A stretch of DNA of 64,000 nucleotides from PALSA-505 sp036501145 (GTDB lineage Bacteria; Actinomycetota; Actinomycetes; Streptosporangiales; Streptosporangiaceae), in NCBI GenBank assembly GCA_036501145.1, contig DASYAV010000168.1:17042-81041 (forward strand). The letters are read 5' to 3'. Under the pieces are notes generated by a model, which did not search any database, had not been told where the DNA came from, and saw nothing but the letters and a program-made list of their open reading frames with translations. The number at the start of each line of letters is the position of its first letter. Position 1 is the first letter of the stretch. This document shows positions 57,662 to 64,000 of the stretch, in pieces. The position numbers and the translations under genes are program-made.

Positions 57662-58210
57662 TCAGCGGCTGATCGGCTGGGTCCTGGCCGTAGCGGACCC
57701 GGCGGCCAGGACCCGGCCGGCCGGGTCCGTCAGCGTCCCGGACAGGAAGCAGATCGCCCTCCCGCGGTGCAGCACCGCGCCGCGCCCGTGAATCAGCCCG
57801 GGCCGGGCCGGGCGGAAGAACTGGACGTGCAGATCCAGGGTGGGCGCGAACTGCCCGGCCGGCAGCGTCGCCACCAGCGCCGGGCCCATCGTGTCGTCCA
57901 GCATCGCGGCGAGGAAGCCGCCCTGGATCACCCCGGCCGGGTTGACCAGGTGGTCGCCGGCCTGGAAGTCAACCTCGATCGTGCCCGCCTCGGGATCGAT
58001 GCCACGCAACTGCCAGCCCAGCGTGACCGCGGCCGCCGGCGGCGCCACCCGCCCGGCCACCATCTCCCAGAACATCCCATCCCGCGGATGCTCCTCAGCG
58101 CTGCCCTGCTCCCGCGCTGGCTCCTGCTCTTGCTCCTGCGTTGTCTCATGTTCCGGCACGCCGGTCAGTAAATCAGCCGCATCCGACAACCGTGCTGCTG
58201 ATCTTGACAT
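57662..58210 (-). CDS. PaaI-type hotdog thioesterase
   Basis: The C-terminal 130 residues form a hotdog thioesterase: DHLVNPAGVIQGGFLAAMLDDTMGPAL with the acidic catalytic residue, followed by TLDLHVQFFRPARPG. The usual HGG reads QGG. The N-terminal 50 residues are low-complexity and Glu/Gln-rich, so the true start may be the internal ATG near 58077. PaaI enzymes hydrolyse aryl- or acyl-CoA. It is divergent from the amino-sugar operon. Confidence 0.8.
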   Translation of the reverse strand: MSRSAARLSDAADLLTGVPEHETTQEQEQEPAREQGSAEEHPRDGMFWEMVAGRVAPPAAAVTLGWQLRGIDPEAGTIEVDFQAGDHLVNPAGVIQGGFLAAMLDDTMGPALVATLPAGQFAPTLDLHVQFFRPARPGLIHGRGAVLHRGRAICFLSGTLTDPAGRVLAAGSATARTQPISR

Positions 58211-58236
58211 CCAATAAGTATTACTTTCATACTTAT
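58204..58236. promoter_or_regulatory. Divergent promoter with 8-bp inverted repeat operator
   Basis: ATAAGTAT (58214-58221) and ATACTTAT (58229-58236) are exact complements 7 bp apart. TTGACA (58204-58209) with TCATAC at 17 bp makes a plus-strand promoter that the repeat covers. The ROK repressor at 61637, in the same operon, is a likely binder. Confidence 0.65.
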
Positions 58237-58284
58237 AGCCCTCGGAGAGGCCGCGGCCCCGACGCGGCCCCGGAGAGGGGCGCC

Positions 58285-58500
58285 ATGCGGCAACGGCACG
58301 TCTACCCGGGGACGCTGAACTGGTCCCAGCTGCGCCTGTCGGCCTTCCTCGACCGGCTCCTGGACGGCGGCACCGAGGATGACCAGCTCGCCGACGGGAT
58401 GCGCAACACCGCGCTGCTCCTCGCCCTGCACCAGGCCGTCGGCCAGCGCCAGCCGGTCCGGGTCGCGGACATGACGACCGGCCTGGAGGCTCACCGGTGA
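58285..58500 (+). CDS. Small protein of unknown function heading the SIS/ROK operon (71 aa)
   Basis: The 71-residue protein (MRQRHVYPGTLNWSQLRLSAFLDRLLDGGTEDDQLADGMRNTALLLALHQAVGQ...) has a GGAGAGGGG ribosome site and overlaps the next gene by 4 bp. It looks all-helical. No family was recognised. Tight coupling with the SIS gene suggests a partner subunit or a small sensor. Confidence 0.65.
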   Translation: MRQRHVYPGTLNWSQLRLSAFLDRLLDGGTEDDQLADGMRNTALLLALHQAVGQRQPVRVADMTTGLEAHR

Positions 58501-59240
58501 GCGGTCCACCCGCCGCCGGCCCGCGGCAGCCTGACGAACCGGGTTCCGGCACCCAGCAGGAGCGCGCCGCAATCCTGCTGCTGCCTGCGCTGACCGCCGC
58601 GGCCGCCGGGTCGCCGGCGATCGCCAGGGTCGGGTCCGCGATCGCGCAGCGGCTGGCGGACGGAGGACGGCTGTTCACCTTCGGCGCCGGGCACTCCTGG
58701 GCCGTGGCGGCCGAGCTCTGCTCGCGGGCCGGCGGCCCGCCCGCGGTGACCGCGATGAACCTGGAGGATCTCAGGACCGCCCCGCGCCCGTCCTACCTGC
58801 AGCTCACCGACTCCATGCCGGAGCGGGATCCGGGGAACGGCCCGGCTCTGCTCGCGCTGCACGGCGTGCGGCCTGGTGACGCGCTGCTGATCGCATCGCA
58901 GAGCGGGCGCAACGGGGCATCGGTGGAGATGGCCAGGAAAGCCAGGCAGTCAGGCAGCTACGTCGCCGCCATCGTGTCACTCGCCCACTGCCAGGCCTTC
59001 CCCTCCCGGCACCCGGACGGCCTCAAGCTGCCCGACGTCACCGACGACGTGATCGACAACCACTGCCCGGTCGGCGACGCGGCGGTCGAACTCTCCCCGG
59101 GGCGGCGGGCGGCCGCCGCGTCCACGATCTCCGGCGCGCTGATCGCCCAGCTGCTCGATGTGGCCATCATCGCCGGGCTCGAGCGCCGCGGCCGCGGCGC
59201 GGCCCCCATCCGCAGCGCCAACATAGACGCGGCGGGCTGA
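58497..59240 (+). CDS. SIS-domain sugar-phosphate isomerase-like protein (UPF0309 type)
   Basis: A 247-residue SIS protein: GGRLFTFGAGHSWAVAAELCSRAGG, a phosphosugar loop IASQSGRNGASVEMARKARQSG and DDVIDNHCPVGDAAVEL. Such proteins bind or isomerise phosphorylated amino sugars. Together with the ROK kinase and ROK repressor it forms a compact amino-sugar unit. Confidence 0.82.
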   Translation: MSGPPAAGPRQPDEPGSGTQQERAAILLLPALTAAAAGSPAIARVGSAIAQRLADGGRLFTFGAGHSWAVAAELCSRAGGPPAVTAMNLEDLRTAPRPSYLQLTDSMPERDPGNGPALLALHGVRPGDALLIASQSGRNGASVEMARKARQSGSYVAAIVSLAHCQAFPSRHPDGLKLPDVTDDVIDNHCPVGDAAVELSPGRRAAAASTISGALIAQLLDVAIIAGLERRGRGAAPIRSANIDAAG

Positions 59241-59242
59241 GG

Positions 59243-60238
59243 ATGCCACCGGCAGCGGTCGACATCGGGGGGACGAAGATCCAGGTCGCCGACGCCCGCC
59301 GGGAGACCTCACCGGTCACCGAGCTGGCGACCCCGGTACGCGACGGCCCGGATGCGATCATCGACTGCATCGCCGGCGCCCTGGCCGGCCTGCCCCGCCC
59401 GGGGCCGGTCGTGGTCGCGTCCCCGGGCAGCCTGGACGTGGCGGGCGGCATCGTGCACTACGCGGCCAACCTCCCCTTCGCCGAGTTCCCCCTGGCCGCC
59501 AGGCTGAAGGCGGCCACCCGGCGGCCGGTGCGGCTGGTGGGTGACGCGGTGGCCGCCGCGGTCGGTGAGTTCAGCACGGGAGCCGGCGCCGGCTACCGGG
59601 ACGGGATCTACATCACGGTGTCCACCGGGATCGGCATGGGCCTGGTCGTCAACGGCCGCCTGGTCACCGGCGTCGCCGACCAGGCCGGCGAGCTCGGGCA
59701 CGTGCCGGTGGTCACCGGCACGACGGCGCTGCCGTGCTCGTGCGGGCAGGCCGGCTGCCTGGAAGCGTATGCGTCCGGCCGAGCGCTGGCGGCCAGGGCC
59801 GCGGGCCGCATCGCGGCCGCCCCGGACGCCGCGGCGCCCGCACCGGACGCCACGGCAGCCACGCCGGGCGCCATGGCGCCGCTGCCGGTCACCGCACGCG
59901 AAGTGCTGGACGCGGCCAGGCGGGGCGACCCGGCGGCCGGCGCACTGCTGGACGAGGCCGTGGAGCTGCTGGCCATGGCGGTGGCCAGCCTCGTGCGCCT
60001 GCTGGCGCCGCCGGTCGTGGTGCTCGGCGGTGGGCTGATGCTGGCCGGCGGCCTGCTCGGCCCGGTGCGCGACCGGGTAGCCGGCATCCTGGCGGTCACC
60101 GTGCCCGGCATCGCGGACGCGATGGTGCCCGCCAGGCACGGGCGGTTCAGCGGCCTGCGTGGTGCGGCCCTGATCGCCCGGGCAGACCCCACAGCGATCG
60201 GGCTGCTCGATGGGCGATCCCGGAGGCAGGAGCCATGA
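59243..60238 (+). CDS. ROK-family sugar kinase
   Basis: The 331-residue protein has the ATP loop DIGGTK at residues 7-12, the catalytic GDAVAAAVGEF region, GELGHVPV and the zinc motif CSCGQAGC. It resembles N-acetylglucosamine/N-acetylmannosamine kinases. An Ala/Pro-rich insert follows the zinc motif. It starts 2 bp after the SIS stop and overlaps the ceramidase-like gene by 4 bp. Confidence 0.88.
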   Translation: MPPAAVDIGGTKIQVADARRETSPVTELATPVRDGPDAIIDCIAGALAGLPRPGPVVVASPGSLDVAGGIVHYAANLPFAEFPLAARLKAATRRPVRLVGDAVAAAVGEFSTGAGAGYRDGIYITVSTGIGMGLVVNGRLVTGVADQAGELGHVPVVTGTTALPCSCGQAGCLEAYASGRALAARAAGRIAAAPDAAAPAPDATAATPGAMAPLPVTAREVLDAARRGDPAAGALLDEAVELLAMAVASLVRLLAPPVVVLGGGLMLAGGLLGPVRDRVAGILAVTVPGIADAMVPARHGRFSGLRGAALIARADPTAIGLLDGRSRRQEP

Positions 60239-61620
60239 TGACGATGGCAGGCAGCGGCACACCGGCGCAGGGCCTCCGGGTGGGCGCGGCCAGCACGCTC
60301 ATCACCCCGGTGGCGGGCCTGGAGATGGGCGGCTACATCGCCCGGGCCGCGCCCGCTTCCGGCGTGCTCGACGACCTGCGCTGCCAGGCGGTCGTGTTTG
60401 GCGACGGGACAACCCGGCTGGCGCTGGCGGTCTGCGATCTGCTCTACATGACCGAGCCGATCCGGGAAAGAGCCTGCGCCCTGCTGCGGCAGCGGGCCGG
60501 GTTCGCCGGGCACGAGGTGATGCTCACCGCGACGCACACGCACTGCGGGCCCGCCCATCTGGCCTCGCCTGCGCACCGGGATCTGCAGTCCTACCTGGCC
60601 GGGCAGATCGCCGATGCGGTCTGCCTGGCGGCCGATGCCGCGCAGCCTGCCCGGCTGCTGACCGCCAGCGCGGAGGTCGGGCTGATGAGCGCCAACCGGC
60701 GGGACCCGGCCGGGCCGCACGACCAGACCGCGCAGATCGTGGTGGCCGAACCCACCGGGAAGGCCGGCGGCGGCGCCATCGCGGTGCTGGTGAACTTCCC
60801 CTGCCACCCCACCGTCCTGGAGCACGACACGTGCCGGTACTCGGCCGACTTCCCCGGCGCGATGCGGCAGCTGGTGGAATCGGTGTGCGGCGGCACAGCC
60901 GTGTTCCTGCAGGGCTGCGCCGGGGACATCAATCCCGTGTTCACCGAGCACACCCCGGCCGAGCGCACCCGGGCCGGCGCACTTCTCGGCACGGCCTGCG
61001 CCCATCACGCGCTGGCCGTCTCCCGGCAGCAGGCCGGGGCCCGGGTCATCAACCTGAGCTTGGGCACGGAACCGCCGGTCACCGGCCAGAGCGCCGGGCG
61101 GCCGGTGGCTCCCGCGCCGCTGCGGGCCGGCCTGGCCCGCGTGCCGGTGACCGCCAGGCAGCGGCCACCGCACGACGCCGTGCGCCGCGAACTGGACAGC
61201 CTGCGCACCGCCCTCGCCGGCGAGACGGATCCGCTGGTGCTGGCCCGGCGCAAACCCCGCGAGGCCGAGCTGTGGATCGAGGACCTGCTCGTCACGCAGG
61301 CACAGCGGTTCGACGGCACGGACCCGCCGGTGCGCCCGCCCGGGGAGGACACGCTGCCGGTGCAGGTGTTCCGGCTGGGCGCGGATCTCGCCATCGCGGC
61401 GCTGCCCGGCGAGCCTTTTACCGGCACCGCCCGGCAGATCCGGGCGGGCATTCCTGGTGCGGTCCTGGTCGCAGGCTATGCCAACCATGCCGCCGGTTAC
61501 CTCCCGGCCAGGGAGGAATTCGGGCACAGCGGCTACGAGGTAGGGTCCAGCCAGTACGCGCCGGGCACCGCCGAGCGGCTGGCCAGTGCGGCGGTCGCTT
61601 TGCTCGGTGATCTTTCCTAG
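60235..61620 (+). CDS. Neutral/alkaline ceramidase-like enzyme
   Basis: The 461-residue product shows the N-terminal part of the neutral ceramidase family: LRVGAASTLITPVAGLEMGGY, the zinc-site motif VMLTATHTHCGPAH, VLVNFPCHPTVLEHD and FLQGCAGDINPVF. No signal peptide is present, so it is probably cytosolic, unlike secreted ceramidases, and shorter (no C-terminal domain). In an amino-sugar operon it may remove an N-acyl group from a sugar or glycolipid. The ATG overlaps the kinase stop. Confidence 0.82.
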   Translation: MMTMAGSGTPAQGLRVGAASTLITPVAGLEMGGYIARAAPASGVLDDLRCQAVVFGDGTTRLALAVCDLLYMTEPIRERACALLRQRAGFAGHEVMLTATHTHCGPAHLASPAHRDLQSYLAGQIADAVCLAADAAQPARLLTASAEVGLMSANRRDPAGPHDQTAQIVVAEPTGKAGGGAIAVLVNFPCHPTVLEHDTCRYSADFPGAMRQLVESVCGGTAVFLQGCAGDINPVFTEHTPAERTRAGALLGTACAHHALAVSRQQAGARVINLSLGTEPPVTGQSAGRPVAPAPLRAGLARVPVTARQRPPHDAVRRELDSLRTALAGETDPLVLARRKPREAELWIEDLLVTQAQRFDGTDPPVRPPGEDTLPVQVFRLGADLAIAALPGEPFTGTARQIRAGIPGAVLVAGYANHAAGYLPAREEFGHSGYEVGSSQYAPGTAERLASAAVALLGDLS

Positions 61621-61636
61621 GGAAGCAGCAGGCCCG

Positions 61637-62860
61637 ATGGGCGCAAACCGTGACCGGGGGCAGGTCACCCGCGGGGCCCGCCAGGAACCGCCGTATGTGC
61701 TGCTGTCCAGCGGCGACGTCGGGACACAGAACAGAGCGCGCATCTTCCAGGCGCTCGCCGACCATGGCCCGCTGTCCCGGGCCGACCTGGCCCGGATGGC
61801 CGGGGTGCCGCGGGCGACCATCGGGACGATCGTGAGCGGCCTGCTCACGTCGGGGCTGCTGGAGGAGCGGACGGCCCGCCGCACCGTGGCCGCCGTCGGC
61901 CAGCCGCCGCGGCCACTGTGGTTCGGGCCGCGGCTGGGCGTCAGGGGGGCGGTGCTGGTTCAGCCGGGGGTCATGCGGGTGGCCGTGGTCGACGTGCAGG
62001 GCACGGTCCTCGCCGAGGACGAGACCGTGTTCCCGCCCGCCGCGCCCCGCGGCGAACTGGGGCAGCGGCTGCTGGCCGGGGCCGCCCGGGTGCTGGCGCC
62101 GCTGGCCGGCCAGCTCACCGGCACCGGGATCGCGGTGCCCGCCCTCTGCGACAGCGACCGGGCCGAAGTGCTCGCCTGCACACCGCTGCCCGGCCTGGTG
62201 GGCACCAGCCTGCCGCGCGACCTCGAGCAGCAGACCGGCGCCCCGGTCGTGCTGGAGGAGGACGTGCGGGCACTCGCCCTCGGCCAGCGCTGGTTCGGGC
62301 GGGCCCGCGGCGTCGACGACTTCGCCGCGCTGCAGCTTGGTGAGGGAATCGGGGCGGCCATCATGACCGGCGGCCGGCTGCGCAGGGGGGAACTGGCCAT
62401 CTCCGAGGTGGGCCACACCTGCGTGGATCTGCACGGCGCCGCGTGCCCCTGTGGCCTGACCGGGTGCTGGGAAACCATCGCCTCGCTGGGCTGGCTGCGC
62501 GACGAGGCCGGCCGCATGGCCATCCCCGGGGCGGCAGGCAGCACGCCAGGAACGCTCGCGGCGCGCCGGGCGGACGGCGACAAAGCGGCGGACCGGCTGC
62601 TGGGCGTCTACGCGGATCACATCGCGGTCGGCATCGCCAACCTGGTGCACGTGCTGTCCCTGTCGCTGTTCATCCTGGACGGCGACGTGACCGGCGGCGG
62701 CGCCCCGCTGCAGGACGAGATCCAGGCCGCCGTGCAGCGGCGCACGCTCCCGCAGATCTCCGGCCGTCCCCGGGTCGAGTTCTCCGGGCTCGGCCAGCGC
62801 GCGGGCCTGCTCGGCGCGGCCGCCGCGGTGCTCACCCGGCAGCTGGGCATCCTGGTCTGA
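61637..62860 (+). CDS. ROK-family transcriptional repressor
   Basis: The 407-residue protein joins a winged helix (NRARIFQALADHGPLSRADLARMAGVPRATIGTIVSGLLTSGLLEE) to a ROK domain with the zinc motif CPCGLTGCWE. The sugar-binding GAAIMTGGRL and EVGHTCVD segments are present. It probably senses the sugar handled by the upstream kinase and binds the inverted repeat at 58214. The ribosome site is weak. Confidence 0.88.
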   Translation: MGANRDRGQVTRGARQEPPYVLLSSGDVGTQNRARIFQALADHGPLSRADLARMAGVPRATIGTIVSGLLTSGLLEERTARRTVAAVGQPPRPLWFGPRLGVRGAVLVQPGVMRVAVVDVQGTVLAEDETVFPPAAPRGELGQRLLAGAARVLAPLAGQLTGTGIAVPALCDSDRAEVLACTPLPGLVGTSLPRDLEQQTGAPVVLEEDVRALALGQRWFGRARGVDDFAALQLGEGIGAAIMTGGRLRRGELAISEVGHTCVDLHGAACPCGLTGCWETIASLGWLRDEAGRMAIPGAAGSTPGTLAARRADGDKAADRLLGVYADHIAVGIANLVHVLSLSLFILDGDVTGGGAPLQDEIQAAVQRRTLPQISGRPRVEFSGLGQRAGLLGAAAAVLTRQLGILV

Positions 62861-62865
62861 CGCAG

Positions 62866-63864
62866 TCAGGCCAGGAGCGTGGCCACGAACGCGAGATAAC
62901 AGGCGATGATCACCGCTCCCGGCAGCCGCCACAGGCCGCGGCCGCGGTAGGCGAGCAGCAGGCTGACCAGGGTCAGCCCGGCGTACCACGCCGCGACCAG
63001 CACGCCCGTCCCGCTGCGCGGGCCGAGCCCGGTCAGGCTGGCCGGGATCAGCAGCCCGGCCAGCACGTTGATGGCGTTGCTGTTCAGCGCGGTGCTGAGC
63101 ACGGCCGCGCCACGTCCGCGCAGCGCCAGGTAGACCGCGGCCACCGCGTTCGGCAGGCTGGTCACCACGGCCAGCACCAGGCCGCCGGTGACGATGCCCG
63201 GGACCGCGTAGTGGCTGCCCAGGGCGGTCGCCGACTCCTCCATGACGATGCTCGCCCCGACCACCGCGGCCAGCGCCAGGCCCGCCGTCACCCCGTCCCG
63301 CCAGGTGCCCCGGCGCGGCCTGATCGCCTCGGCCAGCTCGTCCTCCTCCTCGTGCACCGCCGCGGCCAGCCACCGGGTCCACGCGGCGGGCAGCGGCAGC
63401 CCGCGCAGCCGGTCCCGGCTCATCCCCAGCACGGCGGTGCCGGGCAGCAGCACCGCCGCGACCAGCACCAGGCCCGCCAGCACCGGCAGCACCCCGGCCA
63501 CCGTGAGCAGGCAGACCACGGCCACCCACAGCCCGGGACCGCCGCCCAGCAGCACCACCCGGCGGTGGAACGCGATCCGGCCGGCCACCACCGCGCTCAG
63601 CCCGAGCAGGGCGGCCAGGTTGAACACGTTGGACCCGATGACCACGCCCGCGCCCACGCTGGCCTGCCCGTGCGCCAGCGCGGTCACCGCGGACGTGATC
63701 TCCGGCGCGTCCGCGGCCAGCGCCGCGACCAGCCCCAGCCATGCCTCGGAGAACCCGGCGCGTTCCCCGAGCCGTTCCAGCCGCGAGACCAGCAGCCAGC
63801 TCGCCGCCAGGCTGACCCCGGCCCCGGCCGCGAACAGCACCAGCCACGACCCGGCACCCATCAC
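62866..63864 (-). CDS. Sodium/calcium exchanger family (CaCA) membrane protein
   Basis: A 332-residue membrane protein with about ten helices and the two alpha repeats: GLVAALAADAPEITSAVTALAHGQASVGAGVVIGSNVFNLAALLG and GLVLAVVTSLPNAVAAVYLALRGRGAAVLSTALNSNAINVLAGLL. The acidic Pro-Glu pair is kept in the first repeat but is Pro-Asn in the second, so ion selectivity may differ from YrbG-type exchangers. A hydrophilic Glu-rich loop splits the halves. It converges on the ROK gene with a 5-bp gap. Confidence 0.85.
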   Translation of the reverse strand: MMGAGSWLVLFAAGAGVSLAASWLLVSRLERLGERAGFSEAWLGLVAALAADAPEITSAVTALAHGQASVGAGVVIGSNVFNLAALLGLSAVVAGRIAFHRRVVLLGGGPGLWVAVVCLLTVAGVLPVLAGLVLVAAVLLPGTAVLGMSRDRLRGLPLPAAWTRWLAAAVHEEEDELAEAIRPRRGTWRDGVTAGLALAAVVGASIVMEESATALGSHYAVPGIVTGGLVLAVVTSLPNAVAAVYLALRGRGAAVLSTALNSNAINVLAGLLIPASLTGLGPRSGTGVLVAAWYAGLTLVSLLLAYRGRGLWRLPGAVIIACYLAFVATLLA

Positions 63865-64000
63865 GGCCCCGCCGCGATCCGGGCCGCCCGCCCGGTCCCG
63901 GCACCGGGTGCAGCGGCGGGCAGGCCGCCAGATCCCGGGGCGGCTGCCCGGTTAACCCTCACGTGCCGCTGTTCCCGGTGCCGGCCGGATGGTCGCGGTT

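Overview
The window is very GC-rich, with frequent GTG and TTG starts behind purine-rich ribosome sites and many 4-bp stop/start overlaps. Together with GntR/FCD, MarR and ROK regulators and OmpR-type two-component genes, this points to an actinobacterium, probably a soil actinomycete. No rRNA, tRNA or CRISPR array was seen.

Region A (1-26.7 kb, all plus strand) is a large catabolic array. Its first part encodes a two-domain RidA protein, a GlcG/HbpS protein, a solute-binding lipoprotein, an EutA-like reactivase, a bicupin, an SDR and an ABC permease/ATPase pair. After a promoter/operator at 8.04 kb come a Rieske ring-hydroxylating oxygenase, three RraA-type aldolase/lyase genes, a LigJ-like amidohydrolase, a [3Fe-4S] ferredoxin, a GntR regulator, a 4,5-dihydroxyphthalate-decarboxylase-like protein, a second RidA protein, a LigB-type extradiol dioxygenase, HyuA/HyuB, a zinc alcohol dehydrogenase, a ferredoxin reductase, an epimerase-like SDR, an Asp/Glu-racemase-like protein, a ThDP enzyme and a classical SDR. 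The order suggests uptake of an aromatic carboxylate, ring oxygenation (Rieske + ferredoxin + reductase), decarboxylation, meta cleavage (LigB), then OMA-hydratase-like and CHA-aldolase-like steps to central metabolites. The exact substrate cannot be read from the sequence.

Region B (26.7-34.6 kb) holds a MarR/MFS efflux pair with an 18-bp perfect palindrome, a strong inverted repeat after the MFS gene, a stretch of gene fragments including a tyrosine-recombinase remnant, and a ROK repressor divergent from a secreted GH89 alpha-N-acetylglucosaminidase.

Region C (34.6-47.9 kb) has a probably leaderless VapBC-type module, a second solute-binding lipoprotein whose promoter carries the same 18-bp palindrome as the Rieske gene 28 kb away, an MFS transporter, and a second catabolic array: bicupin, TRIP13/Pch2-like AAA+ ATPase, SDR, thiolase-like protein, DUF35 partner, ADP-forming-type acyl-CoA synthetase, duplicated CaiB-type CoA-transferase and enoyl-CoA hydratase. 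The shared operator ties regions A and C into one likely regulon.

Region D (47.9-64 kb) is mixed: a TerC-family membrane protein, an IS605-type TnpB element with a tnpA remnant, DksA/TraR-like and DedA genes, truncated SnoaL and MarR genes joined at a rearrangement point, an SMR pump, a two-component system, an acetolactate-synthase-like enzyme, a DUF6918-type protein, a PaaI-type thioesterase, and an amino-sugar-like operon (small protein, SIS isomerase, ROK kinase, neutral-ceramidase-like enzyme, ROK repressor). A CaCA cation exchanger ends the window.

Functions were assigned by reading motifs and remembered family sequences. No database search was possible, so substrate assignments are inferences.
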